Positions 1-9,500 of a stretch of 64,000 nt of DNA are shown in pieces; within the stretch, counting starts at the first letter, position 1, and each line of letters starts with the position of its first letter. Under the pieces are notes generated by a model. It was not told the origin of the DNA. It was given only the letters and a program-made list of their open reading frames with translations, and searched no databases. The position numbers were made by a program, and so were the translations under genes. Source of the stretch: Fibrobacter sp. UWB11 (GTDB taxonomy: Bacteria; Fibrobacterota; Fibrobacteria; Fibrobacterales; Fibrobacteraceae); contig NZ_FSRT01000002.1 in NCBI RefSeq assembly GCF_900143015.1, positions 186,001 through 250,000 on the forward strand. The letters are read 5' to 3'.

Positions 1-183
1 ACTCGCCCGCAAATGAAGCAGGAACTTTCAAAGCGTGGCGTCAAGGATGAAACGATTGAAGCCATCAACAGTTGGCTTGAAAAATGCTCGTTTGTGCGTT
101 TTGCTCCGGTCACAGCTTCGACCGAAGAACAGTCCCAAATGCTCGCAGATGTCGAAAAACTTTGCGAGGCGCTGAAGCTATAA
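1..183 (+). CDS. BatD-like protein, C-terminal end only (partial)
   Basis: The reading frame is open from the window edge to a TAA stop at 181-183, giving the last 60 residues. The tail contains the segment CSFVRFAPVTAS, which resembles the C-terminus of BatD proteins of the aerotolerance (bat) operon. The gene that follows codes for a TPR-SH3 protein of the BatE type, which is the usual neighbour. BatD is a membrane-anchored protein of unknown biochemical role. The identification rests on a short C-terminal piece plus context, so it is moderate; the rest of the gene is outside the window. Confidence 0.55.
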   Translation, partial: TRPQMKQELSKRGVKDETIEAINSWLEKCSFVRFAPVTASTEEQSQMLADVEKLCEALKL

Positions 184-198
184 AAACTTTAACATGTC

Positions 199-220
199 AT
201 TCCCGCCACCGCGCGGGAAT
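199..220. repeat. Dispersed hairpin repeat (GTCATTCCC type), copy 1
   Basis: ATTCCCGC at 199-206 pairs with GCGGGAAT at 213-220, preceded by GTC and followed by CTCC. Related hairpins with the same flanks occur near 13.95, 33.74, 48.73 and 58.3 kb. This copy sits between batD and the batE start codon. Confidence 0.75.
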
Positions 221-237
221 CTCCAATGGACGCTTTT

Positions 238-1005
238 ATGAAACTGAATAGAATTATTTTGACGATCGCCATGGCGCTCCTCCTTACCTCAGCAGCAAGC
301 GCCTCCGAAAAATGCGCCGGCATTGACGCCGGCACCAAAGCGTATAACGAAAACGACTTTGAACGCGCAATTGACGAATGGCGCACCTGCGTTGACGAAG
401 GCCTCGTCAATGCGGACCTCTATTACAATCTGGGTAACGCCTACTACCGCAGCGGCAAACTCGGCTTCGCCATTTTCTACTACAAGTCCGCACTCCGTTT
501 GCATCCAAGCGATGACGATATCCAGCACAACCTGAATTTCGCACAGACAAAAACTCGCGACAAGGAAGGCGACGAAGAAGAGAACCCGATTCTCGAAGGA
601 CTCATGGATCTGCACCACGCGCTTTCGCTCAAGAGCCAGATGAACATTTCCCTCGTACTCTTCTGGGCAATTGCACTCGTGATTCTCGCCCGCCGTTTCG
701 TGAACAGCAGCCGCGGCAAGAACATCTGCACAGGCGTCGTGTTCGGTATGAGCGTCATTCTCTGCACCATTGGCGCAAGCGCTCTCTACAAAATGTACAC
801 GCTCGAAACAGACATCACGGGCGTCGTGACCGCCTCTAGCGCCGACGTGACAAGCGCCCCGAGCGACAAATCTCAAACGCTCAACACGCTCTCCGAAGGC
901 ACAAGCTTCGAAGTCATCGGTGAACAAGGCAACTTTGCAGAAATCCGCCTCGGCGAAAAAATCCGCGGTTTTGTAAAGCTCAGCGAAGTCGGGATTGTAA
1001 AGTAA
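238..1005 (+). CDS. batE: BatE-like TPR and SH3 domain protein
   Basis: A protein of 255 residues counted from ATG 238; an in-frame ATG lies at 226, but 238 begins directly with the signal-peptide-like segment MKLNRIILTIAMALLLTS. After it come two tetratricopeptide repeats (about residues 28-100), two hydrophobic stretches (about 135-185, a probable membrane hairpin) and a C-terminal bacterial SH3-like domain. This TPR-membrane-SH3 order matches BatE of the bat (Bacteroides aerotolerance) operon, and a BatD-like C-terminus ends 54 nt upstream. The last 35 codons and the stop are duplicated about 960 bp downstream. Molecular function is unknown; a role in envelope stress or oxygen tolerance is inherited from the family name only. 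Confidence 0.7.
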   Translation: MKLNRIILTIAMALLLTSAASASEKCAGIDAGTKAYNENDFERAIDEWRTCVDEGLVNADLYYNLGNAYYRSGKLGFAIFYYKSALRLHPSDDDIQHNLNFAQTKTRDKEGDEEENPILEGLMDLHHALSLKSQMNISLVLFWAIALVILARRFVNSSRGKNICTGVVFGMSVILCTIGASALYKMYTLETDITGVVTASSADVTSAPSDKSQTLNTLSEGTSFEVIGEQGNFAEIRLGEKIRGFVKLSEVGIVK

Positions 1006-1009
1006 TTAC
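901..1009. repeat. Direct repeat, copy A: 3' end of batE
   Basis: This 109-bp stretch covers the last 35 codons and the stop of batE plus 4 nt. It matches 1860-1968 at 105 of 109 positions, and all four differences (966, 972, 975, 978) fall at third codon positions and are synonymous. Confidence 0.95.
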
Positions 1010-1806
1010 AGCAACGAATCGTTATACCATTCGCCTAAGTTTTTTACTGAAGGTATGTGACGCCCAGATTCGTCACATTTCCAAATATCGCTTCGGAAAA
1101 GTTTGCCTGTATAAGGAGGCATTTTTCCATCTTTTATAATTCCATCCGTATCAGCAATCAAAAAAATCGTTTCTATCACCCATGTGGACAAAATGCAGCC
1201 ATTGCCACCTGGGTGTACTTCAACAAAGCTTATTTCATCATTTGTTAATTTATTCAGTATAACAAACAAAGGATCAGCCCCAACCTCAACAAGAACGGCA
1301 TAGAATTTCACATTAGACGAAAACTTATTTTTTAAAAGTGGCGCAGTCTTGGGAAAACATTCTGCAATGCTCTCTTCAGAAATAGAGTTCAAAAAAATCA
1401 TATCATCTTCTTCATCTAACCGAACCATAACATCGGCACATTTACTAGAAATACTATATGCATTTACTGCCAACACATGACTATCAAAACTTACGGAACT
1501 TTCGCCAGGCGCGGCAAACTGAGATATGTATTTTGAAAATGTAGGTTGATCAGTTCCCGCAGATGAAGAAATTGCACTTTCTGATGATGACGAAGCCGTT
1601 TCAACAGACGATGAGGAAACATCATTTGTTGACGAACTAACAGGATTATCGGTTTCAGAATACGCAACATCCGAGGACGAACTTATCAGCGAACTGGACG
1701 AAGTGCTCGTGAGAGTCGGAGCAAAATTTACGCTAGAATCTCCGTCATCGGAGCATGCGCAAAACATCAATGAAGTAATCAAAGAGACTATAGATAATCT
1801 TTTCAT
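1006..1806 (-). CDS. Hypothetical lipoprotein with serine-rich linker
   Basis: A protein of 266 residues from ATG 1806, which follows a purine-rich ribosome-binding site; a GTG two codons earlier is less likely. The N-terminus MKRLSIVSLITSLMFCAC is a lipoprotein signal with the lipobox Cys near position 18. It is followed by a linker of about 70 residues made of repeated Ser-Ser blocks, typical of secreted Fibrobacter proteins, and then by a globular domain of about 170 residues that I do not recognise. The gene is convergent with batE and lies between two copies of the batE 3' end, so it looks like an inserted unit. Likely exposed in the outer membrane or periplasm; function unknown. Confidence 0.75.
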   Translation of the reverse strand: MKRLSIVSLITSLMFCACSDDGDSSVNFAPTLTSTSSSSLISSSSDVAYSETDNPVSSSTNDVSSSSVETASSSSESAISSSAGTDQPTFSKYISQFAAPGESSVSFDSHVLAVNAYSISSKCADVMVRLDEEDDMIFLNSISEESIAECFPKTAPLLKNKFSSNVKFYAVLVEVGADPLFVILNKLTNDEISFVEVHPGGNGCILSTWVIETIFLIADTDGIIKDGKMPPYTGKLFRSDIWKCDESGRHIPSVKNLGEWYNDSLL

Positions 1807-1859
1807 AAACACACTTCTCTCTTCAGAAAATGTTTATAACCTTTTATAAATATAAATAA

Positions 1860-1968
1860 ACAAGCTTCGAAGTCATCGGTGAACAAGGCAACTTTGCAGA
1901 AATCCGCCTCGGCGAAAAAATCCGAGGTTTCGTCAAACTCAGCGAAGTCGGGATTGTAAAGTAATTAC
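1860..1968. repeat. Direct repeat, copy B: orphan batE 3' end
   Basis: A second copy of the batE C-terminal coding sequence and stop, 96% identical to 901-1009. It has no start or upstream half and so is a gene fragment. It still encodes the identical 35-residue C-terminal peptide, because every difference is synonymous. Confidence 0.95.
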
Positions 1969-2441
1969 TTGAAGGGTTTGTCCCAGGGACTAACCCATGT
2001 AGAATCATTTCGAATAATGGGAATGGTGACTTCTGTAGGGAATTTTCCAGATTCCCTCGTCGGAACAACAGCTGTAACGACAGCTACAGGAAGCGCAACC
2101 ATATCCAAAAACAACATAGTCACTGCAACGCTACCGTGACCTCTACCATCCGAAAAGAACGGCCAGTAACGCAACAAGCCTGCGCTAAAATGATATGAGG
2201 ACTCGCCGCGATATACCCACAAGCTTCCGTAAACAATTTCATTTTTACGAGCTTCCAAATAAATTGCGTCATCACTTGTTGAAGATTTAAAGCGGCAATA
2301 ATCACTTGTCGGACAAACCTGTTCTCCATCGCAATAAATGGAATAATCCCCTTTGCCATCGGATACGGAAACCCTCATTTCGTAACGAGATGCGCACCCG
2401 ACAAAAAGTAAAGACAGAATTAAAATTATATACCGTTTCAT
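1965..2441 (-). CDS. Hypothetical lipoprotein
   Basis: A protein of 158 residues. MKRYIILILSLLFVGCAS is a clear lipoprotein signal with lipobox FVGC. The rest contains beta-rich sequence and a central hydrophobic, Ala/Val-rich stretch (about residues 105-130). It resembles PEGA-type or carrier-like lipoproteins only loosely, and I assign no family. It starts 12 nt after the mnmA stop and is probably the last gene of the sprA-mnmA transcript. Its stop codon lies within the final bases of the duplicated batE end. Confidence 0.7.
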   Translation of the reverse strand: MKRYIILILSLLFVGCASRYEMRVSVSDGKGDYSIYCDGEQVCPTSDYCRFKSSTSDDAIYLEARKNEIVYGSLWVYRGESSYHFSAGLLRYWPFFSDGRGHGSVAVTMLFLDMVALPVAVVTAVVPTRESGKFPTEVTIPIIRNDSTWVSPWDKPFK

Positions 2442-2453
2442 TTTACACGCAAA

Positions 2454-3521
2454 TTACACAATTTGACCGCCACCGAGGACCATGTCGCCATCGTAAAAGA
2501 CGGCACATTGGCCCGGTGTCACGGCAAAGAGCGGTTCGTCAAAGACGGCGACCGCTTTGTTTGTATCGACAATTGTAATTTCGCAACCTACTGCACGTTG
2601 GCGATAACGCACCATGCCTTCGGCGCGGAACGTCATCCCGACCTCCCGCGCACCGCCGTGCCATTCGCAGTTCACCATTTCCACACGGTCAAAGCAGACC
2701 GACGACTTGTCGCCCGTCACGAGAATGTCCCCCGTTTCGGGGTCCACATGCTTCACGAACGCAGGCACACCAATCGCCACGCCCAGACCTTTGCGCTGAC
2801 CGACCGTGTACTTATGGAACCCATCGTGCGTATTCCACACCTTGCCCTTTTCATCCACGAAGCGGCCCGGGCGTGTCATCTCGCCAAAGCGGTCCTTCAA
2901 AAACTCCGTGTATTGCGAACCGTAAATATCAAAGCAAATGTCTTGGCTGTCGCCCGTCTTGGCATTCACAAAGCCGTTCTGTTCGGCGATTTTGCGCACT
3001 TCGCTTTTCACGTACGTTCCAAGCGGCGTGAGCACGTGATTGCGGCGTTCATCGGAAACCCAGAACAAAAAATAGCTCTGGTCCTTGCCGGGGTCTCGCC
3101 CACGCAAAAGCCTACGCACACCATTCACTTCTTCGATGCGCACGTAATGCCCTGTTGCCAAGAATTCGGCGCCGAGCGATTTGGCATAATCCATCATCCA
3201 GCCAAATTTGATAAAGCGATTGCAATAGCAGCAAGGATTCGGCGTACGCGCATGCGAAAAATCCGCATGGCAACGCTTCAAGACTTCACCTGTAAATGCG
3301 TCGGAGCAGTTGGCCACATGGTGCTCGATGCCAAGCTTTTCGGCAATGGCACGGGCGCGCACAACACTCGGGTCGTTTTCGGCATCAAAGGCGCTATCGA
3401 CATCAGGCAAAACGCGGAGCGTCACGCCCACGACTTCATAACCCTGCTGTTGCAAAAGAAGAGCGGCCACGGACGAATCCACGCCACCGCTCATGCCGAC
3501 CGCTACTCTTATTTTAGACAT
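2454..3521 (-). CDS. mnmA: tRNA-specific 2-thiouridylase MnmA
   Basis: Transfers sulfur to U34 of Lys, Glu and Gln tRNAs, forming the s2U part of the modified wobble base; cytoplasmic. The PP-loop ATP-binding motif SGGVDSS is at residues 11-17. The segment NPCCYCNRFIKFG (about 96-108) holds the first catalytic cysteine, aligned to C100, and GDSQDICF (about 190-197) holds the second at C196. GQRKGLGV near the C-terminal beta-barrel is also conserved. The 355-residue length is normal for the family. ATG 3521 is chosen because it gives the standard MSKIRVAVGMSGG start; a start seven codons upstream would overlap sprA. The gene begins 13 nt after the sprA stop, so co-transcription is likely although the functions are unrelated. 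Confidence 0.95.
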   Translation of the reverse strand: MSKIRVAVGMSGGVDSSVAALLLQQQGYEVVGVTLRVLPDVDSAFDAENDPSVVRARAIAEKLGIEHHVANCSDAFTGEVLKRCHADFSHARTPNPCCYCNRFIKFGWMMDYAKSLGAEFLATGHYVRIEEVNGVRRLLRGRDPGKDQSYFLFWVSDERRNHVLTPLGTYVKSEVRKIAEQNGFVNAKTGDSQDICFDIYGSQYTEFLKDRFGEMTRPGRFVDEKGKVWNTHDGFHKYTVGQRKGLGVAIGVPAFVKHVDPETGDILVTGDKSSVCFDRVEMVNCEWHGGAREVGMTFRAEGMVRYRQRAVGCEITIVDTNKAVAVFDEPLFAVTPGQCAVFYDGDMVLGGGQIV

Positions 3522-3534
3522 GGCGCAAGCGCTC

Positions 3535-6500
3535 CTAGTCAAAACGCAACATCAAAGCAAGTTCGAACTGGAGAATCTGGCGGATGTGAGCCGTTTCGTC
3601 ATCCAGTTTTTCGTGAATTTGCCTATACTCGATGTAAGAACTGAGCGAAGCCATCTTGTTGAACGTGTACGATGCGCTCGGACGAATGAACCATTCATGA
3701 GTTCTCGACGGAACCGTACGATAGCTCAGTTCAAGCTTCGGCTTGTAAATCGTTCTATCCGATTCAGGAATTCCAGAATCATATTTCCACTGCACAAAGA
3801 TTCCGTCGCCAGTTTCCTTGTTTCTCATGTCATAGCCTTCCACCGGCTTGTATTCCTTACGGATAGTCTTCTTGTAATCGTAACCAGCAGTAAGCTTCAA
3901 GTCAATATTATTCTTGAGCTTAAAGTACCATTTCCAAAGTTGGAATCCCTTGTCGAGCTTGAGCGGATACGAAATCGAGAAATCATCACCGATATTGATA
4001 CCAAAGTCATTGTAGAGCCATGTCGGAATCCACGGTGTTTCGAGGAAGTAGCGAGTTGTATCCGTGCAAAGTTCGTCATCGTTCTTCGGCCAGCACGGAC
4101 TCGAAACCACTTCTTCCTTCGGGCGGCGATTCGTCGATTCAATCTTCATGCGTACGTTGTTTTCAATACGCATGTTGTTTTGCAGCAAGAACGTCACACG
4201 GATAAGCGGGTTAAAGTTCCAAACGCGAGCCCAAGAATCTTCGGCGCTCTGGAACGGGCGGCTAGTCATTGTACGGTTATAGTCAAAACGGCTGTTCAAG
4301 CTTACGCTACGGAAGCTATTCAAGAACGAAACCTTCTGGGCTATATTCGGAATAGAAATACCGATACCAAACTTCGGGAACGTAGTCGTAGTGTCGATGT
4401 ACAGCGGATATTCACGAGACTGCGAGAAATCTTCCTTCCACTGGAAATCGGTCGTCAACGAAATATCCCAAATCGGAAGCGTAAGACCTGTAGAAATCTG
4501 CAAAGAACGAGATACAGAATTGCGGAAACTACCCTGATACACAAGCGTATCCACATTCTTGTTCCTGTACTGCGCAAAGCCGGTAAAATCATCACGGCTT
4601 GTAAGTCCCATATTACCCGTCATGATATTCCAAAGGCCACGGCCGCCACGACCATCTCCAAGGCCCAAGCCATAGAGGTAATACTGGAACGGAGTCACGC
4701 CCTGTTCTTCGTACAATTGGGCAAGCGTAAAGTTTTCACCAACGGTGTTTGTACTTGCATTCCAGTTAAACTTGACTTCACGCCACTTGAGCTTGTTAAA
4801 GAATCCAGAAACGGCATTATCCTTTCCGAACAAGTTAGCAAGTTCAATAATTCTCAGAGACGGCGTAAATTCAAATCGGTTCGTCTGCGAAATCGTCCAG
4901 TAGTTCTTTTCGATGTTCGAAGGATCCGTAAAGCTGAAATCATCCGGAATGCTCTTTTGCTGGTTAAAGTCAGAAGAGAACTGCATGTTGAACGGAATGA
5001 ATGGAATCAGCTTGGGATTAAAGTTTATCCTGAACTGCTGATTTCTGGAACGTTCGTTGCGGAGAATACCATAAGCACGGCCGTACTCACGATGGCCCAC
5101 GCTATCGACCCTGTAGAAGGCAGTCGTATCGTACTTGATGTCGTACGAATCCGGATTCTGCATATCAATCGTAAGCTTCTTACCATTTGCGTCAGTCTTT
5201 GCAATCGTATCTACCGGAATAATCACGAGACTATCGCGAGACACATAGACCTTTCTATCGGAATGGTCATGGTCAAAGATGTAGCCACTAGCAAAGAGAC
5301 CACCTTCAGATGTCGTAAAGAAGTTTTCCTTAGTAAAGCCTTCACGGTCGCCACCGCCAAACATATCACGACGGATATTGATAGAGTAGCTTGTCGAAAG
5401 GAACGAGAGAATGTTCCAGCGCAAATTCAACTTGTGGTTGAGTTCTGCCGTATAGGTCACAACCTTGTCCACTTGCGGTTCCACAAAGTCCGGATCGCGA
5501 GTCTGGTTCACATAGCGCACATAGTTGAAATCAAAGAGCGTCACGTCGAACGTTTGCGGCCACGGTTCAAATTCAGTCTTTGCAAAGTCCTTGAGCCAAG
5601 AGTATTTGGCAAGTCCTTCGAACGGCTTGAACTTGAACATGCTAAACGTACCCAACTTGTACTCGAACAACGTATGGTACGAATAAGTGGAGTCAGCAGA
5701 AGTCGTCGAACGGCCTTCGGACTGGTGGTAAGAATAGCTGAATGCCGGACGTTCCAAGAATGCCTGCGACAAGAATTCGCCAAGTTTTGTTTCGCTGGCC
5801 TTGTAATCCTTATGGTAGCTCACGCTAAAGCCCAAGTCTTGCACATAGGATTCATAGCCCTTCGATTCGGCGTTATCCCTCAACCTGTTTTCTTCACTTT
5901 CCGATTCAACAGCAAGGTCGCCTTGGAACATATCACCCGTAAGGTCCACAAAACTGCTCTTTTTAAGCATCATGTCGTCGGTAGGCTTCATGTACGGGCG
6001 TTTTGTAGAGCTATGGTAGCTAAATGACATCGGGATGTGGAATCCAAGCGAGTCATTCAAGAACTTGTTGAGCGCAATAGAAATGTCCGCAGATACATCG
6101 AGCTGAGATGCAGCCGTTGCAATATCCGGCTTCGGAGAACGTCCCGAATTCGAAAGCGTTGCAAAATCACCATCCTGATAACGCACAGCGCCCGAAAGCG
6201 AGATGAAGTCAGCGAAGTTCACCTGGCCATTCACACGTGCTGCATAGCCCCATTCCGTATCCATTTCGGAAAGGCGCAAATCATTTATCCAGAACTTACC
6301 CTTAAGATCGGCCGGCGAAGCAGAAGAGTCCGCGATAATCACAAAGCGAATCCAATCGACCTTCGTAATAGAGGGGTTACCCACCAAGCGGAGCTGTTCT
6401 TCACGATCACCCGAAAGCTTTTTCACGACCGGTTCAAGGTAAGGCGGATGGCGGCCACGCTTGAGGTCCGAGAAATCGGACAAGTCCATGGCAAAGGCGT

Positions 6501-9500
6501 TATCGAGCCAGTTCTGTTCATGGCAATCCTGCACACGGTCCGGAGTGCAAGCCGACAAATCCAAATCCTTCGGGCGGAAGCTCCATTCGTAGTAATCCTT
6601 GGAGCCATCAATCGAGCCTTCACCGAATTGCAAGGCAAAGCGAATCGGAGCAGTCTCCACTTTTGATTCAGCTCCATTTTCATAATGGATTTCCATCTTT
6701 AATGACTTGTACGCCGAGAAATTCTTTGTATCCGTTTCGAACAGTCGAGTAACACCCACTTCCTGACCCGGACTCATATTGTGGTATTCCAAAACAAGAG
6801 CCGTTTCCTTGAGCGGAGCGTTCGAATCGGCATCACGTTCCGTCACCGTATTCGGAGACTTGAAGTATGTCTTTGCGTTTTCGCGGTTGTTAATGGTCGA
6901 AACCTTGATGTACGTGGTATCGTGCGTTGCTTGCGATTCCGTAACACGACTTTCGACACCATTCACTTCGACAATCTGCGAATTTTCATTGGTCGATGTG
7001 CGATAAAGGTCAGCAACCGTCGTTTCTTCCCATGCGTTACCCAGAACGCCAAGACTTACCACCTGCACCTTCGCTTCGGAAACACCCGGACCAAGGCGAC
7101 CCAACCACATACGGGTATACTGGGATTCCGCAAGGATTTCCTTATAGCCGCTACCCGTCGGAGAAACAATTGTATCGTACTGGTTCAGCGGAATGCGCCA
7201 TCTGCGCCAGCCGTTTTTCAAGACTTCATATTCAGTCGAATTTGTGCTAGAAAGGTCAATGCGGTAACGGACAAAGCTAATGTCTGTATCAAAAGAACCG
7301 TTCCTGTTGATATCTTCGGTATCGTAAGCACGTTCACCCAAGTTGCCTTCAGTTCCGTTAATGCTCTTAGGCGGATCGCTTTCATCATCCAAATCCTTGA
7401 AGTCATCACCAGCAATATCTCTTGTCGACGGGTCTACATTTCCAAACATTACACCATGTTCAGTTCCTTTACACCCTTCAACACGGCAGTCCCAAGACAT
7501 CCATGTTTCATCAGTCCCCGTCTTTTCATCAAGACCACGGTCATGCTTGGCGGTTGTCATACCAAGATCATTTTCACCGTTGTACTTACCATCAGGAGCA
7601 TAACCATTAATCGAGATGTCTTCGCTGACAAGACCTAGGTCAATGAAAATAGAACCAGAATTACCACGGGCAACAACCTCAAGGTACTTCATTTCGCTCA
7701 AGTCCTGGTAATACGAGCTATTGGCGCGCATAATACCGCCCCAGGAATTTCCCATGAGGTTATCGTTCGGACGAAGCGTCATCTTGAGCACGGTCAAATG
7801 CTGGTTATCCACATCGGAATTGCCAACGTTATCATAAATGTACTTGTACAGTTCCGTTGTGTTGCTATGCCAAATAAATTCACCCTGATGCTTGTAGTTC
7901 AAGCTTTCGATGTACGTTCTGGAATGTGCAGAATCACCACCCGGAGGCGAAGCCAGCGTCCAAGACTGTCTAGATAGCGGATACACAAGACCTGTCGAGG
8001 TCGATTCGAAGTCTTCGACGAGTGCTGTCTGCGTCTTGCTCGTGTTTGCGTTATGGCGGCTACCGGCAAATTCAGCTTCGACACGCCAGTTCGAAGTCGC
8101 AGTTGTCTGGATACCCGGAATAGCATTCACCAAGTCCGTCAAAGCCTTTACGGAATCCTGCAAGCGGATATTGAAGCCCCAGAGGAAGCTCGAATACGGT
8201 TCGTTACCGAGCGTGGGAACTTCGGCCGTTGTGCTCTGGCTCTTGTAAAGGGCTGTCACACCAAAGACAGAACCAGCACCGAAGCCGTACAAGTCAAGGG
8301 GCAATTCGGCACGAGCGCCCAAGAGCAATTTATTATCGACTTCGAACATCGGTTCACATTCGAACTTGACCTTGATTTCTTTGTTCGGGTCAAGGGCGCG
8401 ATCACTCAAAAGTTCAATCTGGCCCAGTTCATAGTTGACTTCGTAGTCCGTACCGCGGATAAGCGTTGTAGAACCAGCCGTAACCTTTTCAGAACCCGGA
8501 GAAATATCCATACAGCTTCCGCTGTTCACGGAATAGCTGGAATTCGGGTCACGCACGCTGAGCATGGAATTACGGCGCTTGCCCACAGATTCAAAATAGA
8601 ACTGGCTCGTATAACGGTTCAGGTTATAAACAGGCAAAGTATAAAGTTGAGCAATCGTCGATGTCGTATCCAAGTTACGCAACGGTTCCAAGCAGTTTCG
8701 CTTAGCAACTTCCTGAGCCTTTGAACCATATTCAGTATAAATCGAATCCGTCCACATGCGGCAGGGCAACCACATTTCGCCCGTGTAACTGCCCGAAGCA
8801 TCCTTCGTAAAGATTTTAGATTCACTCACCAAAGGAGTTCCAGATTTTTCATCAGCAAGGCCAAGCGTTTTCAAATAAGTTCCAGAAACACCCGACTTGT
8901 TCTTCATGCGCAAAACAAAACTGTTGGCGCTAGCATCTGTAATACCGATCGAATAAACGTTACGCAACATCAATTTGTCGATGTCAGTCAGTTCACTCAG
9001 CGTAGCATCCCACTGGATAAGGACCGCTTCATCGTTATCGCGTAAGGTAGAACCCCACTTGGCAGCAATCAACGTATTGCGGTTCACGCCATTGATCTTT
9101 ACGATACCCGTTTTGAAATCGTAAGTAAAGTCCTTGATTTCCTCCATGCGGTTGACCGTCTTTGTAATAGGCGTTCCCTGCGGAGTTTTATAAACGACCT
9201 TGATATCCTTAAAGACATTGTTCGTTTCGTTCAGCGAACTTCTCTTGTACAACTTCAAGTCCGGCAGCGGCTTATTGATGGTGTTGCCCTTAATCGCAGC
9301 ATCGACATAAGCGTTCCTCGTGTCGTGGTCCAAGAAGTAATAGCGATATGCAACAAACTGCTTATCCGTAACCTGGAATTCCGTCGTCGATTCATTGGCC
9401 TTGATGGAATATTCTTCTTGCTGGCCTCCATCCTGAGAAGCAATCGTCGTAAGTTTCCAGTCGCCCAGTTTCCATTCAGCCTTGATACCGAAAAGACCTT

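Noticed and set aside
3493-6027. An 844-codon open frame on the plus strand opposite sprA
   Set aside because: It lies wholly opposite a gene with clear homology, its product is rich in Arg/His/Phe without domains, and strong codon bias of the true gene keeps the opposite strand free of stops.
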